NCBI GenBank assembly: GCA_963995505.1
Contig: OZ023192.1
Location: 7,237,001 to 7,301,000 of the forward strand
DNA length: 64,000 nucleotides
Direction of reading: 5' to 3'
From: Hypericum androsaemum
Lineage: Eukaryota > Streptophyta > Magnoliopsida > Malpighiales > Hypericaceae
Shown: positions 10,295 to 19,566 of the stretch, one piece after another
How positions within the stretch are numbered: position 1 is the stretch's first letter
How the letters are laid out: every line of letters begins with the position of its first letter
Notes under the pieces: model-generated
Seen by the model: only the letters and a program-made list of their open reading frames with translations
What the model was told of the DNA's origin: nothing
Databases searched by the model: none
Program-made: the position numbers and the translations under genes

Positions 10295-11032
10295 GGGAAA
10301 AGTATACATAAGTATCCTGTGGTCTAGCAAATTTTGCATTAAGGGTCCGTGGTTTCAAATTTCATATTTGATCCCTGTGATATTTTTTTTGGGACACACT
10401 TCAGTTTCGGGCAGCCTAGGCAACTGTCTGGCCATCTGGCAGCCCACGTGGGTTCCACCTCAGCCTAAACAACTCTGTATGTTATCTTGCGTGGACAGTC
10501 CGATGTATAAGCCATTGATGATGTGGCAGTTAGCAAATTATCAAATTAGTCCCAATTTTTGAATAAAAAATATATATTTTAAAAACCCCTACATAATACT
10601 AAAAAATTTCGCTTCGTCTTCCTTCATCTTTCCTGCCAAAATTTGCTTTATCTTCTTCCTCTCATCCAAACCCACACCAACCCAAGGCAAATTTTGGAGT
10701 GCGGGGAAGATGAAGCAAGACGAAGCAAAAAAAAAAAGTATTATTTAGGGGTTTTTTAAATATATATTTTATTTCAAAAACTGTGACTAATTTGGTAATT
10801 TACTAACTGCAACGTCATCAATGACTTATACATCAGACTATCCACGTAGGACAACATACGGCGATGTTTAGGCTGAGGTGGAACCCACGTGGACTGCCAA
10901 ATGGCCGAGCAGTTGTCCGGGACTGAGGTGTGTCCCAAAAAAAATATCACAGGGCTCAAATATGAAATTTAAAACTACGGACCCTAAATGTGAAATTCGC
11001 TAAACCACACGGTACTTATTTGTACTTTTCTC
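10295..11032. mobile_element. Foldback MULE/MITE with 9-bp target duplication TAAATTTTA
   Basis: A 738-bp near-palindromic element. The left arm (10295-about 10570, starting GGGAAAAGTATACATAAGTA) is matched in reverse by the right arm (about 10760-11032, ending TTGTACTTTTCTC), including the GGGACACAC block and the CCCACGTGGGTTCCACCTCAG segment. Perfect 9-bp direct repeats TAAATTTTA flank it at 10286-10294 and 11033-11041. A 9-bp duplication with TIRs of about 270 bp indicates a Mutator-like element. It carries no gene; frames in the arms are mirror images. It is inserted in the thioredoxin-reductase element. Confidence 0.93.
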
Positions 11033-12268
11033 TAAATTTTATTAATAAGGTTTGAGTTTGAGTTTTTTGTTTTAGTTGAAAAGTAAGAGGAAGAAGATGA
11101 ATGAAGAAGGAAAGAGTGCTTTTTTGTTTTTTAAGTTGGAGGGGTATTTTGGTCTTTTCATGTGGGGGTTCGTCGGAAAAATAACATATTCTAGCGACAA
11201 GGACCCGGGAGCACAATAAAATCAAACATGAAAGATGGTAAAATAATTTTCTAAAACCTAGGGACCCAAGGTAGGGTGACCAAACTCCAGAAAGTTCATG
11301 ACAATTTCTCCTAATAAAAATTAGGTTAGTCTATGATATTTTTCACCCAATTGATTAGTCGCCATATCCAAATTTCAGCCAAAGAACGCCATAAAATACT
11401 CTTAATCCGACTCAAAGTTTTGGTACCACCGTCCATATATTCTAACAGCTAGTGATATTAAAGAGCTTGGGCATGTAGACGAAAGAAAACCAAAAAAAAT
11501 AGAGTCGGCTAATATCCAAAAATCGTCGACAACTGTGCATCAAATGTGGAGAATCGGGATACTTCGACGTACAATTTTATGAAAACAGCCATTGTCGTTA
11601 CATCATAGTAAAAATAACTTATTTAAAATCGGCCGAATTTTTGTACAACAACTAATTCTCTATTATTTTTACATCATAGTAAAACTAGCTCATGTAATGA
11701 ATTACTCTCATTTAGCTTTAAATTTATCCATATTAATATTTTAACAATATTAGAGAAGTTTTATTAGTAAACCATCAACAATTTCATGTTTTTTGACATG
11801 CGAGATCAAAAGATCGAACTTCTCCCAAAAATCGATGCAACTCAGCCAAACGTTACGTCACACCAGTGCTTTGAATGAGTTTGGTTTTCAAAAACCTAAA
11901 TTGAATATGCTAATTAACTAACTCGAATAATATTCTTAATCCGTAAAATGTAAATAGATTCTATAGGACAGGAAGAAGGGAGTAAGGAAGACCAAAGGAA
12001 TTTGGCGGCGAGCGCCGCACGTTATTTATGGCCTTGGATCGAGTACGGAGAGAGATAGAGTGGTCCCGTACCGTACAGGTTTTAATATGGTCCATTCATC
12101 TGGATGATTAGGCGTGCGTCAGAAATCTGACGGTAGTAATTCGCGAGGGATATTTTTGTCTTTCATTATCCTCTCTCCTCCTTTTTCCTCTCTTCTTCTC
12201 CTCCTTCTCTTTCTTCCCTCGTTCTAAAAAAAGATAGAGCATCCTCCTTCTCTCTCTTCATCTCATCT

Positions 12269-12410
12269 TGATGCGAATCACAAAACAATGGATCAGAATG
12301 ACATGGGGTATAGTGGAGCTGCAAATGATGTTATTCATGTGCTAATTGGACCTTTTGCAAAAGCACGTGCAAAGCGCTTCAAGTCACAACTTAATGGGCT
12401 GATTTTCGCT
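12269..12410 (+). repeat. 5' LTR stub of the gypsy element
   Basis: The first about 142 bases of the LTR, matching 14458-14600 (TGCGAATCACAAARCAATGGATCAGAATG; AAGTCACAACTTAATGG) before switching abruptly to an unrelated LTR fragment. Confidence 0.88.
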
Positions 12411-12781
12411 GGGTGCCGATCAGCTTCGTCACATCTTCGTATTTTATATTTTTGACCCTCTTCCATTTCGAATTTGCCCTTGACTATAAAATAAAAATAT
12501 AGATCTCTCTTCTAGCTTTCCAACGATATCTATTTGTTGAAATCTAATACTCGAGCCAAAAGCTGTGACTCTTGCAATATAGTCTCTCGAAATTACCCCT
12601 TCAATGTTCTTCATTGAGCTCTGTTTTCCTACAAAATATGACAAATGGGTAGAAATCTACTCTCGAACACAAATGTACTAAAATGATCATAAGACTTGAT
12701 ATGACATGATGAAAATAACTTAAATAATGACTAAACACGCACGAAACACATAACAGAACATGCGCATTTACACACTCATCA
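12411..12781 (+). repeat. Fragment of another LTR family, 3' part
   Basis: About 370 bp that match 58165-58536 in the same orientation: TTTTTGACCCTCTT, GATCTCTCTTCTAGCTTTCC, GACTCTTGCAATATAGTCTC and CATAAGACTTGA. Both end in CACTCATCA. In the second location this is the 3' part of a solo LTR, so here a piece of that family lies inside the gypsy element. It joins the 5' LTR stub on its left and RNase H-coding sequence directly on its right. Confidence 0.85.
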
Positions 12782-14446
12782 CTAATCAAAGAGAAGTTGA
12801 CAAATGCACCTTTATTGTCTTTACCTAACTTTTCTAAAATATTTAAAATTGAATGTGATGCTTCAGGTGTTGGTATAGGCATTTTTCTTATGTAAGAAGG
12901 ACGACCAATTGCTTACTTTAGCAAAAATTAAGTGGGACAGCCTTAAACTACCCAACTTATGACAAGGAGTTGTATGCAATGGTTCGAGCTTTGGAAATAT
13001 GGCAACACTATCTATGGCCTAAGGAGTTCGTGATACACACTAACCATGAATCATTGAAATATTTGAAGGATCAACACAAGCTGAACAAAAGGCACGCGCG
13101 TTAGGTGAGTTCATTGAGACGTTCCCGTACGTCATCCAATATAAGCAATGTAGGGAGAATGTGATTGCTGATGCACTTTCTCGCAGGTATGCATTACATT
13201 CTACTCTGGATACAAAATTACTTGGCTTTAAACACATTAAAGAGTTATATGCTAATGATAAAGACTTTAATGAGGAATACCGTGCTTCTGAGAAGATTGC
13301 ATTTGGAAATTTTTATAGGCATCATGGATTTCTATTCCGAGAAAATAAGTTATGTGTGCCTAATTATTCTATGCGAGAGTTATTAGTTCATGAATCCCAT
13401 GGTGGAGGATTAATGGGGCATTTTGGAGTTGCAAAAACTTTGCATGTTTTGCAGGAGTATTTTTATTGGCCGCATATGAAGAAAGACGTGGGGAGAATCT
13501 TTGGTAGGTGTGTCACATGTCGGCAAGCTAAATCTCGCTTGCAACCTAACAGTTTGTATACTCCTTTGCCGATTCCTAGTGAACCTTGGATTGATATTTC
13601 GATAGATTTTGTGTTAGGGCTCCCTAGGACTAAACGTGGAAGAGATTCAATTTTGTGGTTATGGATAGATTCTCTAAGATGGCTCACTTTATTCCATGTC
13701 ACAAAACTGATGATGCTGACTTGTTCTTTAAGGAGGTTGTGAAACTACATGGAATGCCTAGAATAATTATTTCTTATAGGGATGCAAAGTTCTTAAGCTA
13801 TTTTTGGAAGATTTTGTGGTGCAACCTAGGTACTAAGCTCTTGTTTTCTACTACTTGTCATCCACAAACTGATGGTTAACCATAAGTAGTTAATAGAACA
13901 TTGTCCACTTTGTTAAGAGCAGTCATTAAAAAGAACATCAAAACTTGGGAAGAGTGTTTGCCACATCTTGAGTTTGCTTATAATCGATCTGTTCATTATG
14001 CTACTCAATTTTCTCCTTTTGAAATTGTGTATGGATTTAATTCTTTGACTCCATTTGATTTAACTCCTTTGCCACCAACTGAGCATTTTAATTTAGATGG
14101 CAAAAAAAAGGCTGGGTTTGTCAAGCAGATTCACGAGAAAGCAAGGCTAAACATTGAGCAACGAACGGAGCAATACACGAAATAAGCAAACAAGGGGCAT
14201 CATAAGGTAGTTTTTGAACTTGGAGATTGGGTTTGGTTGCATATGCAAAAAGAGTATTTTCTAGTGCAAAGGCATTCCAAATTGCTTCCAAGAGGAGATG
14301 GTCCTTTCCAAGTGATCCAAAGAATTAAAGACGACGCTTACAAGTTGGATTTACCTGGTGAGTATAATGTAAGTACAACTTTCAACGTTTCTGACTTGAG
14401 TTTGTTTGATGTAGGCGATGAAGATTTGAGGACAAATTATTTTTAA
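12782..14446 (+). pseudogene. Gypsy pol pseudogene: RNase H, integrase, C-terminal domain
   Basis: In order: the end of RT and start of RNase H ([15 protein letters not shown] near 12836-12880, where D is the first catalytic residue), the RNase H body with ENVIADALSRR near 13148-13190, an H2C2 integrase zinc finger (HESHGGGLMGHFG...CVTCRQAK), and the integrase core. In the core, DISIDF, RDAKF and PFEIVYG carry the DDE residues. The C-terminal domain reads FNVSDLSLFDVGDEDLRTN. The integrase is in several frames (13161-13742, 13655-13879, 13901-14185, 14237-14446), with stops at TDG* near 13878 and after EQYTK near 14185. RT proper, protease and gag are absent. Confidence 0.92.
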
Positions 14447-14457
14447 AAGGAGGGGAA

Positions 14458-15265
14458 TAATGCGAATCACAAAGCAATGGATCAGAATGGCATGGGGTCT
14501 AGCAGAGCTGCAAATAATGTTGTTCAAGTGCCAATTGGACCTGTTACAAGAGCACGTACAAAGCGATTTAAGTCACAACTTAATGGGATAATTTATAAGC
14601 TTACATCGGAGAGTTGGGCTGAAGCAATTTTATTAAAGTCTATGGATCAAGAGCCACGAAATTCAGTTGAGTTTATGACAATAATACATATTCTAGAAGG
14701 CCATTCCAGCAAGAAAGATTGAGAAGAGTGATTTTCTCTAATTAGGCATTTTATCACTCATGAGTGTTGTTTAGGAAATTAGTTCCAACAACTTTTGGCT
14801 TGCTTGTCACGTTTTGGCCTTCCTAAAAGGCTTAGATTTGATTCCTTTTTAGTTTTCCTTTCCGGCCAGATTTTTGTTCCTTTTTAGGAGATGTTTGATT
14901 AGGAATCTCTTTGTAATATTGAGCCTATTTATAGAGGCTTATGCAATGAGAATTTGCAGAATACCTTTAATTAAAAACGTGAGCAAGTCTCTCACTTAGT
15001 TCTACGGAACTTTTCGAACACAACGGAGCAATTTTGTTGAGTTCTACTTCGACTTATCAAGCGTATCTCCAGCATCATTTGTGGCATCATCGACATATCA
15101 AGGTTCTTTGTTTCAACTCAAGCAGCGGGTCGCAGTCTTAATACTAAGGTTCTTGTTTGGTTGTGAGCATCGAGTCGAGATCTCCATCAAAAACTGATCT
15201 AAAATGATCTGAGAATTCAATGCTTCGTGGATGGGTCTCATGCATCGTTGGCGGGATCCGTATCA
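14458..15265 (+). repeat. 3' LTR of the gypsy element
   Basis: 808-bp LTR directly after the polypurine tract. It begins TAATGCG (the first TG mutated to TA) and ends ATCA. A TATTTATA box lies near 14928-14935. It contains an 81-codon frame at 14477-14722 with VPIGPVTRARTKRFKSQLNG, a peptide typical of the pol C-terminus that overlaps the LTR in this kind of gypsy element. Confidence 0.88.
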
Positions 15266-15440
15266 CATCTCCTCCTTCGGTTGCCTTCTCTAAACTTCCA
15301 ATAATTCTCTCTCTTCTTCTACTTGGCAATTTCTCCCTTTCGCTTTCTGTTGATGTTCATTTCTTAATCTCTCTCTTTTTTGGTATTGGTTTCTCCGATC
15401 TATTGGATGAGAGCCTGCATCTGAAAATCTGCGGGAAGTA

Positions 15441-15727
15441 GAGATCTACTGATTTGATTTGTATTTTTTTTGTGTTATGATTGTGAGATCTGTGGTTATG
15501 ACGGTTTTGATCTAGGAATTGTCTGCTTCATATTTTTCTTTATTTTTTTGAATTTTGTTTGGGATTATAAGTCAAATTCGAATAACTATTCAGCTAAATT
15601 ACTATCTTTTTGTAAGAGATCGGTTGAAAATGCGAACAAAGAAAATGTTATGTCCAATTGATTGTCTCATTCTCGATATAAGGATGAGAGATCAGTCAAG
15701 GAAGAAGAAAAGAGGGCTTTTATTTTT
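15441..15727. other. Leader-intron-like sequence, no gene
   Basis: Follows the CT-rich end of copy A. It is T-rich, with GATCTGTGGTTATGACGGTTTTGATCTAGG, reminiscent of the 5'-UTR intron of a plant housekeeping gene. No coding exon follows. The last about 30 bases begin copy B of the duplication. Confidence 0.35.
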
Positions 15728-15988
15728 GGAAAAAGTCTATTTTAGTACCTTGTAGTATCGCAAAAAATTACTTTAGTATCATGTGGTAAAAAATTTATCA
15801 ATCGAGTCAAACTACACCCAATTAACATTACTTAGGTCCACAGACAGTTGCTCGAACCCTTCTCGATCTGCCTGAGAAGCCGAGATCGGATTGAGTGGGG
15901 ACTAAAGAAAATTTGTCCACAGGTGGGGACTACATTTTGGGCCGTCAGATTTGATTATCTTTAAATCTGATGGTCAATAACCTATCAG

Positions 15989-16127
15989 GTGATATTGGTT
16001 TGCATGTGAAGTGATATTGGTTTGCATGTGAAGTGATATTGGTTTGCAAGACACTGGTTTACATATTAAGTGATATTGGTTTGCACGTGAAGTGATATTG
16101 GTTTACATGTGTAGTGATATTGGTTTG
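15989..16127 (+). repeat. Short tandem array inside the TIR element
   Basis: Imperfect array of about six units, each beginning GTGATATTGGTTTGCATG and about 22 bp long, with one degenerate unit in the middle (ACACTGGTTTACATATTAA). Confidence 0.9.
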
Positions 16128-16489
16128 AGTTAGTCCCCATGTTTGGGGACTACCCCAGTCCCCACCAAATATGCCCCCATCTGAAGCCTGCCCGTTCATA
16201 TAGACTAGCCTTGTGGCTTTTTATGGTGACGTGGCATTGACATCTAGAAAATTACCCTAATTAATTTTCGAACCACCACCTCCGTCACACTGTCATCTTC
16301 ATCTTCATCTTCATTCTATTTTATTAGGCCTCTCTCTCATAAATTAATAAAATATGAAATACCCAATTACCCTAATTAAATAACACAAACCTGGAATTAA
16401 CAACCTCCTGAAATCACTCACGCAGCCATGCATTGAGCTCATAACAACCTCCTGAAATCAACGGTGACCAACAACCATCATCTTCATCT

Positions 16490-17040
16490 TCGTTCCATTC
16501 TGCCTCTTGAACCAGAAGAAGCCGTCGGTGACCAAGCAGGTCACAGAGTGTCGTTCCTTCACAAGCGCAAAATCACCCAATTGGGAATTCTAAATCTCCG
16601 ATGGGTGGGCCATCCTCTGCCGTTGAAATCCTGATCGGCGGCACTCGTCAAATTGCCATAGTCGTCGGCGCCACTGAGAGTCAGACTGCGGGTGGCCACG
16701 ACGGTCAATTTCTCCCAAGATTTGCTTTCGACGTCGTTCTGGTCGGTTACAGCGACGATAGAGAGATTTTGGTATGGCAAAGATGGGTCTTCGGACTTGG
16801 AAAGGACCTTGAGGATGGTGATCTGGTGCTTCTTGAAACCCTTCTTGAGGATGGTGACGGGTCTTGATTTCGGTACGCCATATCTGGGGTGTGGCTTCCA
16901 AAGTGGGGAGAGAGAGAGTCTGACGCTGGAGGAGCGGAGGAGGGAAGAGAGAACTGTGGTGATGACGCCGGAGGACCTTGGTGGTGATGACGTCGGAGGA
17001 CCGTGGTGGTGACGACGTCGACGCCATGGGAATTCTTGGC
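16490..17040 (-). other. Unidentified GC-rich cargo with overlapping frames
   Basis: Open frames occur on both strands (minus 16590-17027, 16559-16780 and 16747-17121; plus 16601-16867 and 16692-17012). The most protein-like is the minus frame around 16559-16780, with KSWEKLTVVATRSLTLSGAD and FNGRGWPTHRRFRIP. I do not recognise the family. Composition and position between TIRs suggest a piece of a host gene, but its identity is open. Confidence 0.35.
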
Positions 17041-17632
17041 TGGACCGGGTCGGTGAGTCTTAGTTCGTTGGGGGGTGGGTGGGTGGGGAGATGTCAATGC
17101 CATGTCACCATAAAACGTCATATGGTTAGTCTATTTGGACGGGCAGGTTCTGGACAGGTCGGGAAGAGTTCGGGCAACTATCCGTAGACCTAAGTGATGT
17201 TAATTGGGTGTGGTTTGTACTCGGTTGATGAGTTTTTTACCACAGGGTACTAAAGTAATTTTTCGTGATATCATAGGGTACTAAAATGGACTTTTCCATT
17301 TATTTATTTAAGTTGCACGGACATTTTGGTCTTTTCATGTGGTGGTACGGCGGAGAAAATGATATATTTCGGCGACACGGGAGTACAATAAAACTAAAAA
17401 CACGGAACAGTAAAATAATTTTCTGAAACTTAAGGACCCGAAGAGTAGAGTGATCAAACTATTGGGACCTGAGGATAATTTTTCCTGATAAAAATTAGAT
17501 TAGTCTTTGATATTTTTAACCCAATTGATTAGTCGCGATATCCAAATTTCAGCCAAAGAACGCCAAAAAATACTCTTAATCCGACTCATAAAGTTTTGGT
17601 ACCACCGTCCATATAATATTACAGCTAGTGAT

Positions 17633-17902
17633 TTTTTTTGGACAAATTATTCTCAGGTCCCTACTTTATAGTTTTATTACTCGCAGATCTCTAATTTTCG
17701 AAAATTATGTATGAGGTACTTACTTTAAGAAAATATTGATCCGAGGTCTCTAGTCACCAGATCAATCTTCTTTAAAATCTCAGGAGAAAATTTTCTATCC
17801 GGTGATTAGGGACCTCAGACGAATATTTTCTAAAAAAACTGCGACTTCATATACTATTTTCGAAATGCAGGAACTTGAGAATAATTTATCCTTTTTTTAA
17901 TA
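17633..17902. mobile_element. MULE-type MITE with 12-bp duplicated flank ACAGCTAGTGAT
   Basis: 270-bp element with inverted ends: GGACAAATTATTCTCAGGTCC at the left (just inside a T run) and GGATAAATTATTCTCAAGTTCC on the minus strand at the right. It is flanked by perfect copies of ACAGCTAGTGAT at 17621-17632 and 17903-17914. Copy A of the host duplication has a single ACAGCTAGTGAT (near 11446), so this is an insertion. The terminal sequence resembles the outer end of the neighbouring Pack-MULE TIR (GGAAAAATTATCCTCAGGTCCC). Confidence 0.93.
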
Positions 17903-18215
17903 ACAGCTAGTGATATTAAAGAGCTTGGGCATGTAGACGAAAGTAAACCAAAAAAATAGAGTCGGCTACTATCCAAAAATCGTCGACAACTATGCATTAA
18001 ATGTGGAGAATCGGGATACTACGACTTACAGTTTATCATAGTAAAAAAAACTTATCTAAAATAGACACTGTATTATGTGAAATAGATATTCAGGACCCTC
18101 TTCTCTTATGAATTTTGATTTTCATTGACATGGCAACAATAATATGACTTCGAATTACTATCGTGACATAATTATTTTTTTTGGTAGAAACGTGGCATAA
18201 TTAATCAATGTGTCA

Positions 18216-18628
18216 AAAACACCTTCTCCTACCTCCAAGCAGAACTACTCTCTCACCTCCTACTCCCACCTGCTTCTAGTCGGAAGTGAAACGCCGACAG
18301 CAAGGATACAATACAGGCAAGACCAGACACAAACAACCAAAGGAACAAAAACGGAGAACTTTAAATCAACGAATTCTTAACAAAGAAAGGGAAACGATAT
18401 CGTGAGCCAATAACACAAGAATTACATAATCTTAAGGCATCAGACCCAAAAGGACAAAAGCAGAAGCATAAGCTCCTCATTAAAATATGAAAAAAAAATC
18501 TCAAACACACCACAAGAACACAATTTCTTCAAACAGTTTCCCCAATTCAAATTACCTGATCTCAAAAGCAACTAGCCAAAAATACAAACCCATAAAACAA
18601 TAAACCAAATAATTAACACAGTGAGGAG
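18216..18628. other. Internal non-coding part of the TIR element
   Basis: A-rich sequence rich in AACA/CAAA words, without a recognisable gene on either strand. Confidence 0.4.
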
Positions 18629-18704
18629 GCCGGTTTCGTCGGGTCACATCTATCCATCGCCCTTAAGCGGCGAGGCGATGGCATCATCGGACTTGATAAC
18701 TTCA
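18629..18704 (+). pseudogene. UDP-glucuronate 4-epimerase fragment, left half (captured)
   Basis: The frame reads AGFVGSHLSIALKRRGDG then IIGLDNF, the Rossmann-fold start of plant GAE enzymes (AGFVGSHVSLALKRRGDGVLGLDNFN). Intact enzymes convert UDP-glucuronate to UDP-galacturonate for pectin synthesis in the Golgi. The first glycines of the TGxxGFxG motif are not preserved. The fragment is cut at 18704 by the copia LTR, with target duplication CTTCA at 18700-18704 and 24856-24860. The frame resumes after the copia element. Confidence 0.78.
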
Positions 18705-19560
18705 TGTTGGAATTGAATGAAAGTTCAATGCAAAGGCTCAAAGGTAGAAAACTCAATTTGGGAGGTCTAAGATGGGAATAGAAAAGGACATTACCACATC
18801 GAAAAATGCAACAAAGTTTTTCAAATTTATAAAGAGATTTTCTTTGTTAGTTAGGAACTAAGTTGACTACCTGGAAAGGCAACTCAGACATGCTACGAGG
18901 ATGGTACGTAGCACCATCTGCGCACACGCACGCGCGTGTATGCATGGCACATTGGACATAGGTCACAATGGTCGTTTTGTGGCGCACTTGGTACTTGCGC
19001 ATCCTCTCGAGGAGCTAGAGAAGTCTTAAAGTTTTGCCCGATTCCGGAGAGCTACAAGCTCCTAAAGGGACACGAGTGTGATGTCTGCCACCTGCCGAAG
19101 GGGCGCCTAGAAGCACCGAAGAGCCACAAACTGCCTGGCGAAGGGGCATGTCCATAATGCCCACCGAAGGGTCACGAACAGGCCTGGAAAAATCTGATGT
19201 GTGAATGGGTGTCTCCGGATGGCTAAAGAGGTGCCTGAAAGATAGCCTGCCTACTGGCGGAACGGACGCGTCTCCTTGGAAGTGTCTCCCTCCTCTCCCT
19301 CTACAGCCTATAAATAGGCTTCTCCCCGTCATTTGAAACTCACCCGACTACAACTTGCATAAGCATTCATTAGCAATTATAGTATCTCTCTCTCTCTCTC
19401 TCTCAAAAAAGTTTTGAGTATCAAAAAGGTTCGCCGAGACTTCGAGAATTGTTATGCTACGATCTTGAAGTGCGAAGTCGTTGTATCTTGGTGACGATTG
19501 TCATAGCCCATAAGTACTGAATACTGGGCAATCGCGTCTTACGATTGTTGTTTGTCGGAG
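18705..19560 (+). repeat. 5' LTR of the degenerate copia element (right edge approximate)
   Basis: Matches the 3' LTR (CAAAAAGGTT near 19420; TATCTCTCTCTCTCTCTCTC near 19380; TTGCATAAGCATTCATTAGC; CTACGATCTTGAAGTGC) up to ..TCTTACG near 19540. It then departs: the last about 70 bases of the 3' LTR are absent, and a short inverted piece (TGTTGTTTGTCGGAGTG) precedes the gag start. Confidence 0.8.
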
Positions 19561-19566
19561 TGAAGA

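Larger units (their letters stand above)
9193..11312. mobile_element. Pack-MULE-like TIR element carrying a thioredoxin reductase fragment
   Basis: Sequence at about 9193-9405 is repeated in inverted orientation at about 11042-11225. Matching blocks are TTATTGTRC.CCCG.GTCC.TGTCGC.AGAATATG, ACTTGAAAGGACCAAAATG and the CTTCTTCCTC tract. The right TIR continues outward to about 11312, where its outer edge reads GGAGAAATT on the minus strand. The left copy is truncated at its junction with the copia LTR. Between the TIRs lies a fragment of a host NADPH-thioredoxin reductase gene. Long TIRs, a captured gene fragment and no transposase fit the Pack-MULE class. The outer target duplication cannot be checked because the left end is lost. 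Confidence 0.72.
12269..15265 (+). mobile_element. Ty3/gypsy element, deleted, with target duplication CATCT
   Basis: The element starts TGATGCGAATCAC at 12269 and ends GATCCGTATCA at 15265. It is flanked by CATCT at 12264-12268 and 15266-15270. Removing the element and one CATCT gives TTCATCTCATCTCCTCC, which lines up with TTCATCTCTTCTCCTCC in copy B, an independent empty site. It contains a 5' LTR stub, a foreign LTR fragment, pol from RNase H to the integrase C-terminus, the polypurine tract AAAAGGAGGGGAA and a full 3' LTR. Gag, protease and RT are missing, so it cannot move on its own. Confidence 0.92.
11100..15440. repeat. Duplicated host segment, copy A (interrupted)
   Basis: The blocks 11100-12268 and 15266-15440 are one continuous segment that recurs as copy B at about 15700-15727, 17298-18062 and 25405-26060. 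Shared phrases include TTTTGGTCTTTTCATGTG, ACAGCTAGTGATATTAAAGA, CAAAGGAATTTGGCGGCGA and CCCTCGTTCTAAAAAAAGA, all in the same order and orientation. The segment begins inside the right TIR of the preceding element and ends in a CT-rich, promoter-plus-leader-like stretch. A gypsy element (12269-15265) interrupts copy A exactly where copy B is continuous. Confidence 0.85.
15728..17297. mobile_element. TIR element with GC-rich cargo (Pack-MULE-like)
   Basis: A 1,570-bp element with inverted ends. GGAAAAAGTCTATTTTAGTA at the left matches GGAAAAGTCCATTTTAGTA on the minus strand at the right, and similarity runs about 115 bp (AAAAATTACTTTAGTA, CACACCCAATTAACAT/ACACCCAATTAACATT, ACTTAGGTC). The flanks share TTTATTT but not a clean 9-bp duplication. 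The ends are AT-rich and the centre (16490-17040) is GC-rich, suggesting a captured host fragment. It lies inside copy B of the duplication; copy A lacks it. Confidence 0.75.

Noticed and set aside
14477..14722. 81-codon frame as a small gene
   Set aside because: It lies inside the gypsy LTR and its first part recurs in the 5' LTR stub.
15989..16127. Regular 22-bp repeats considered as a CRISPR-like array
   Set aside because: There are no unique spacers; the units abut directly in a plant TIR element, so it is a minisatellite.
16978..17187. GAC/GGT-rich frame near the right end of the TIR element
   Set aside because: It overlaps other frames on both strands and has a low-complexity codon pattern; no independent support.
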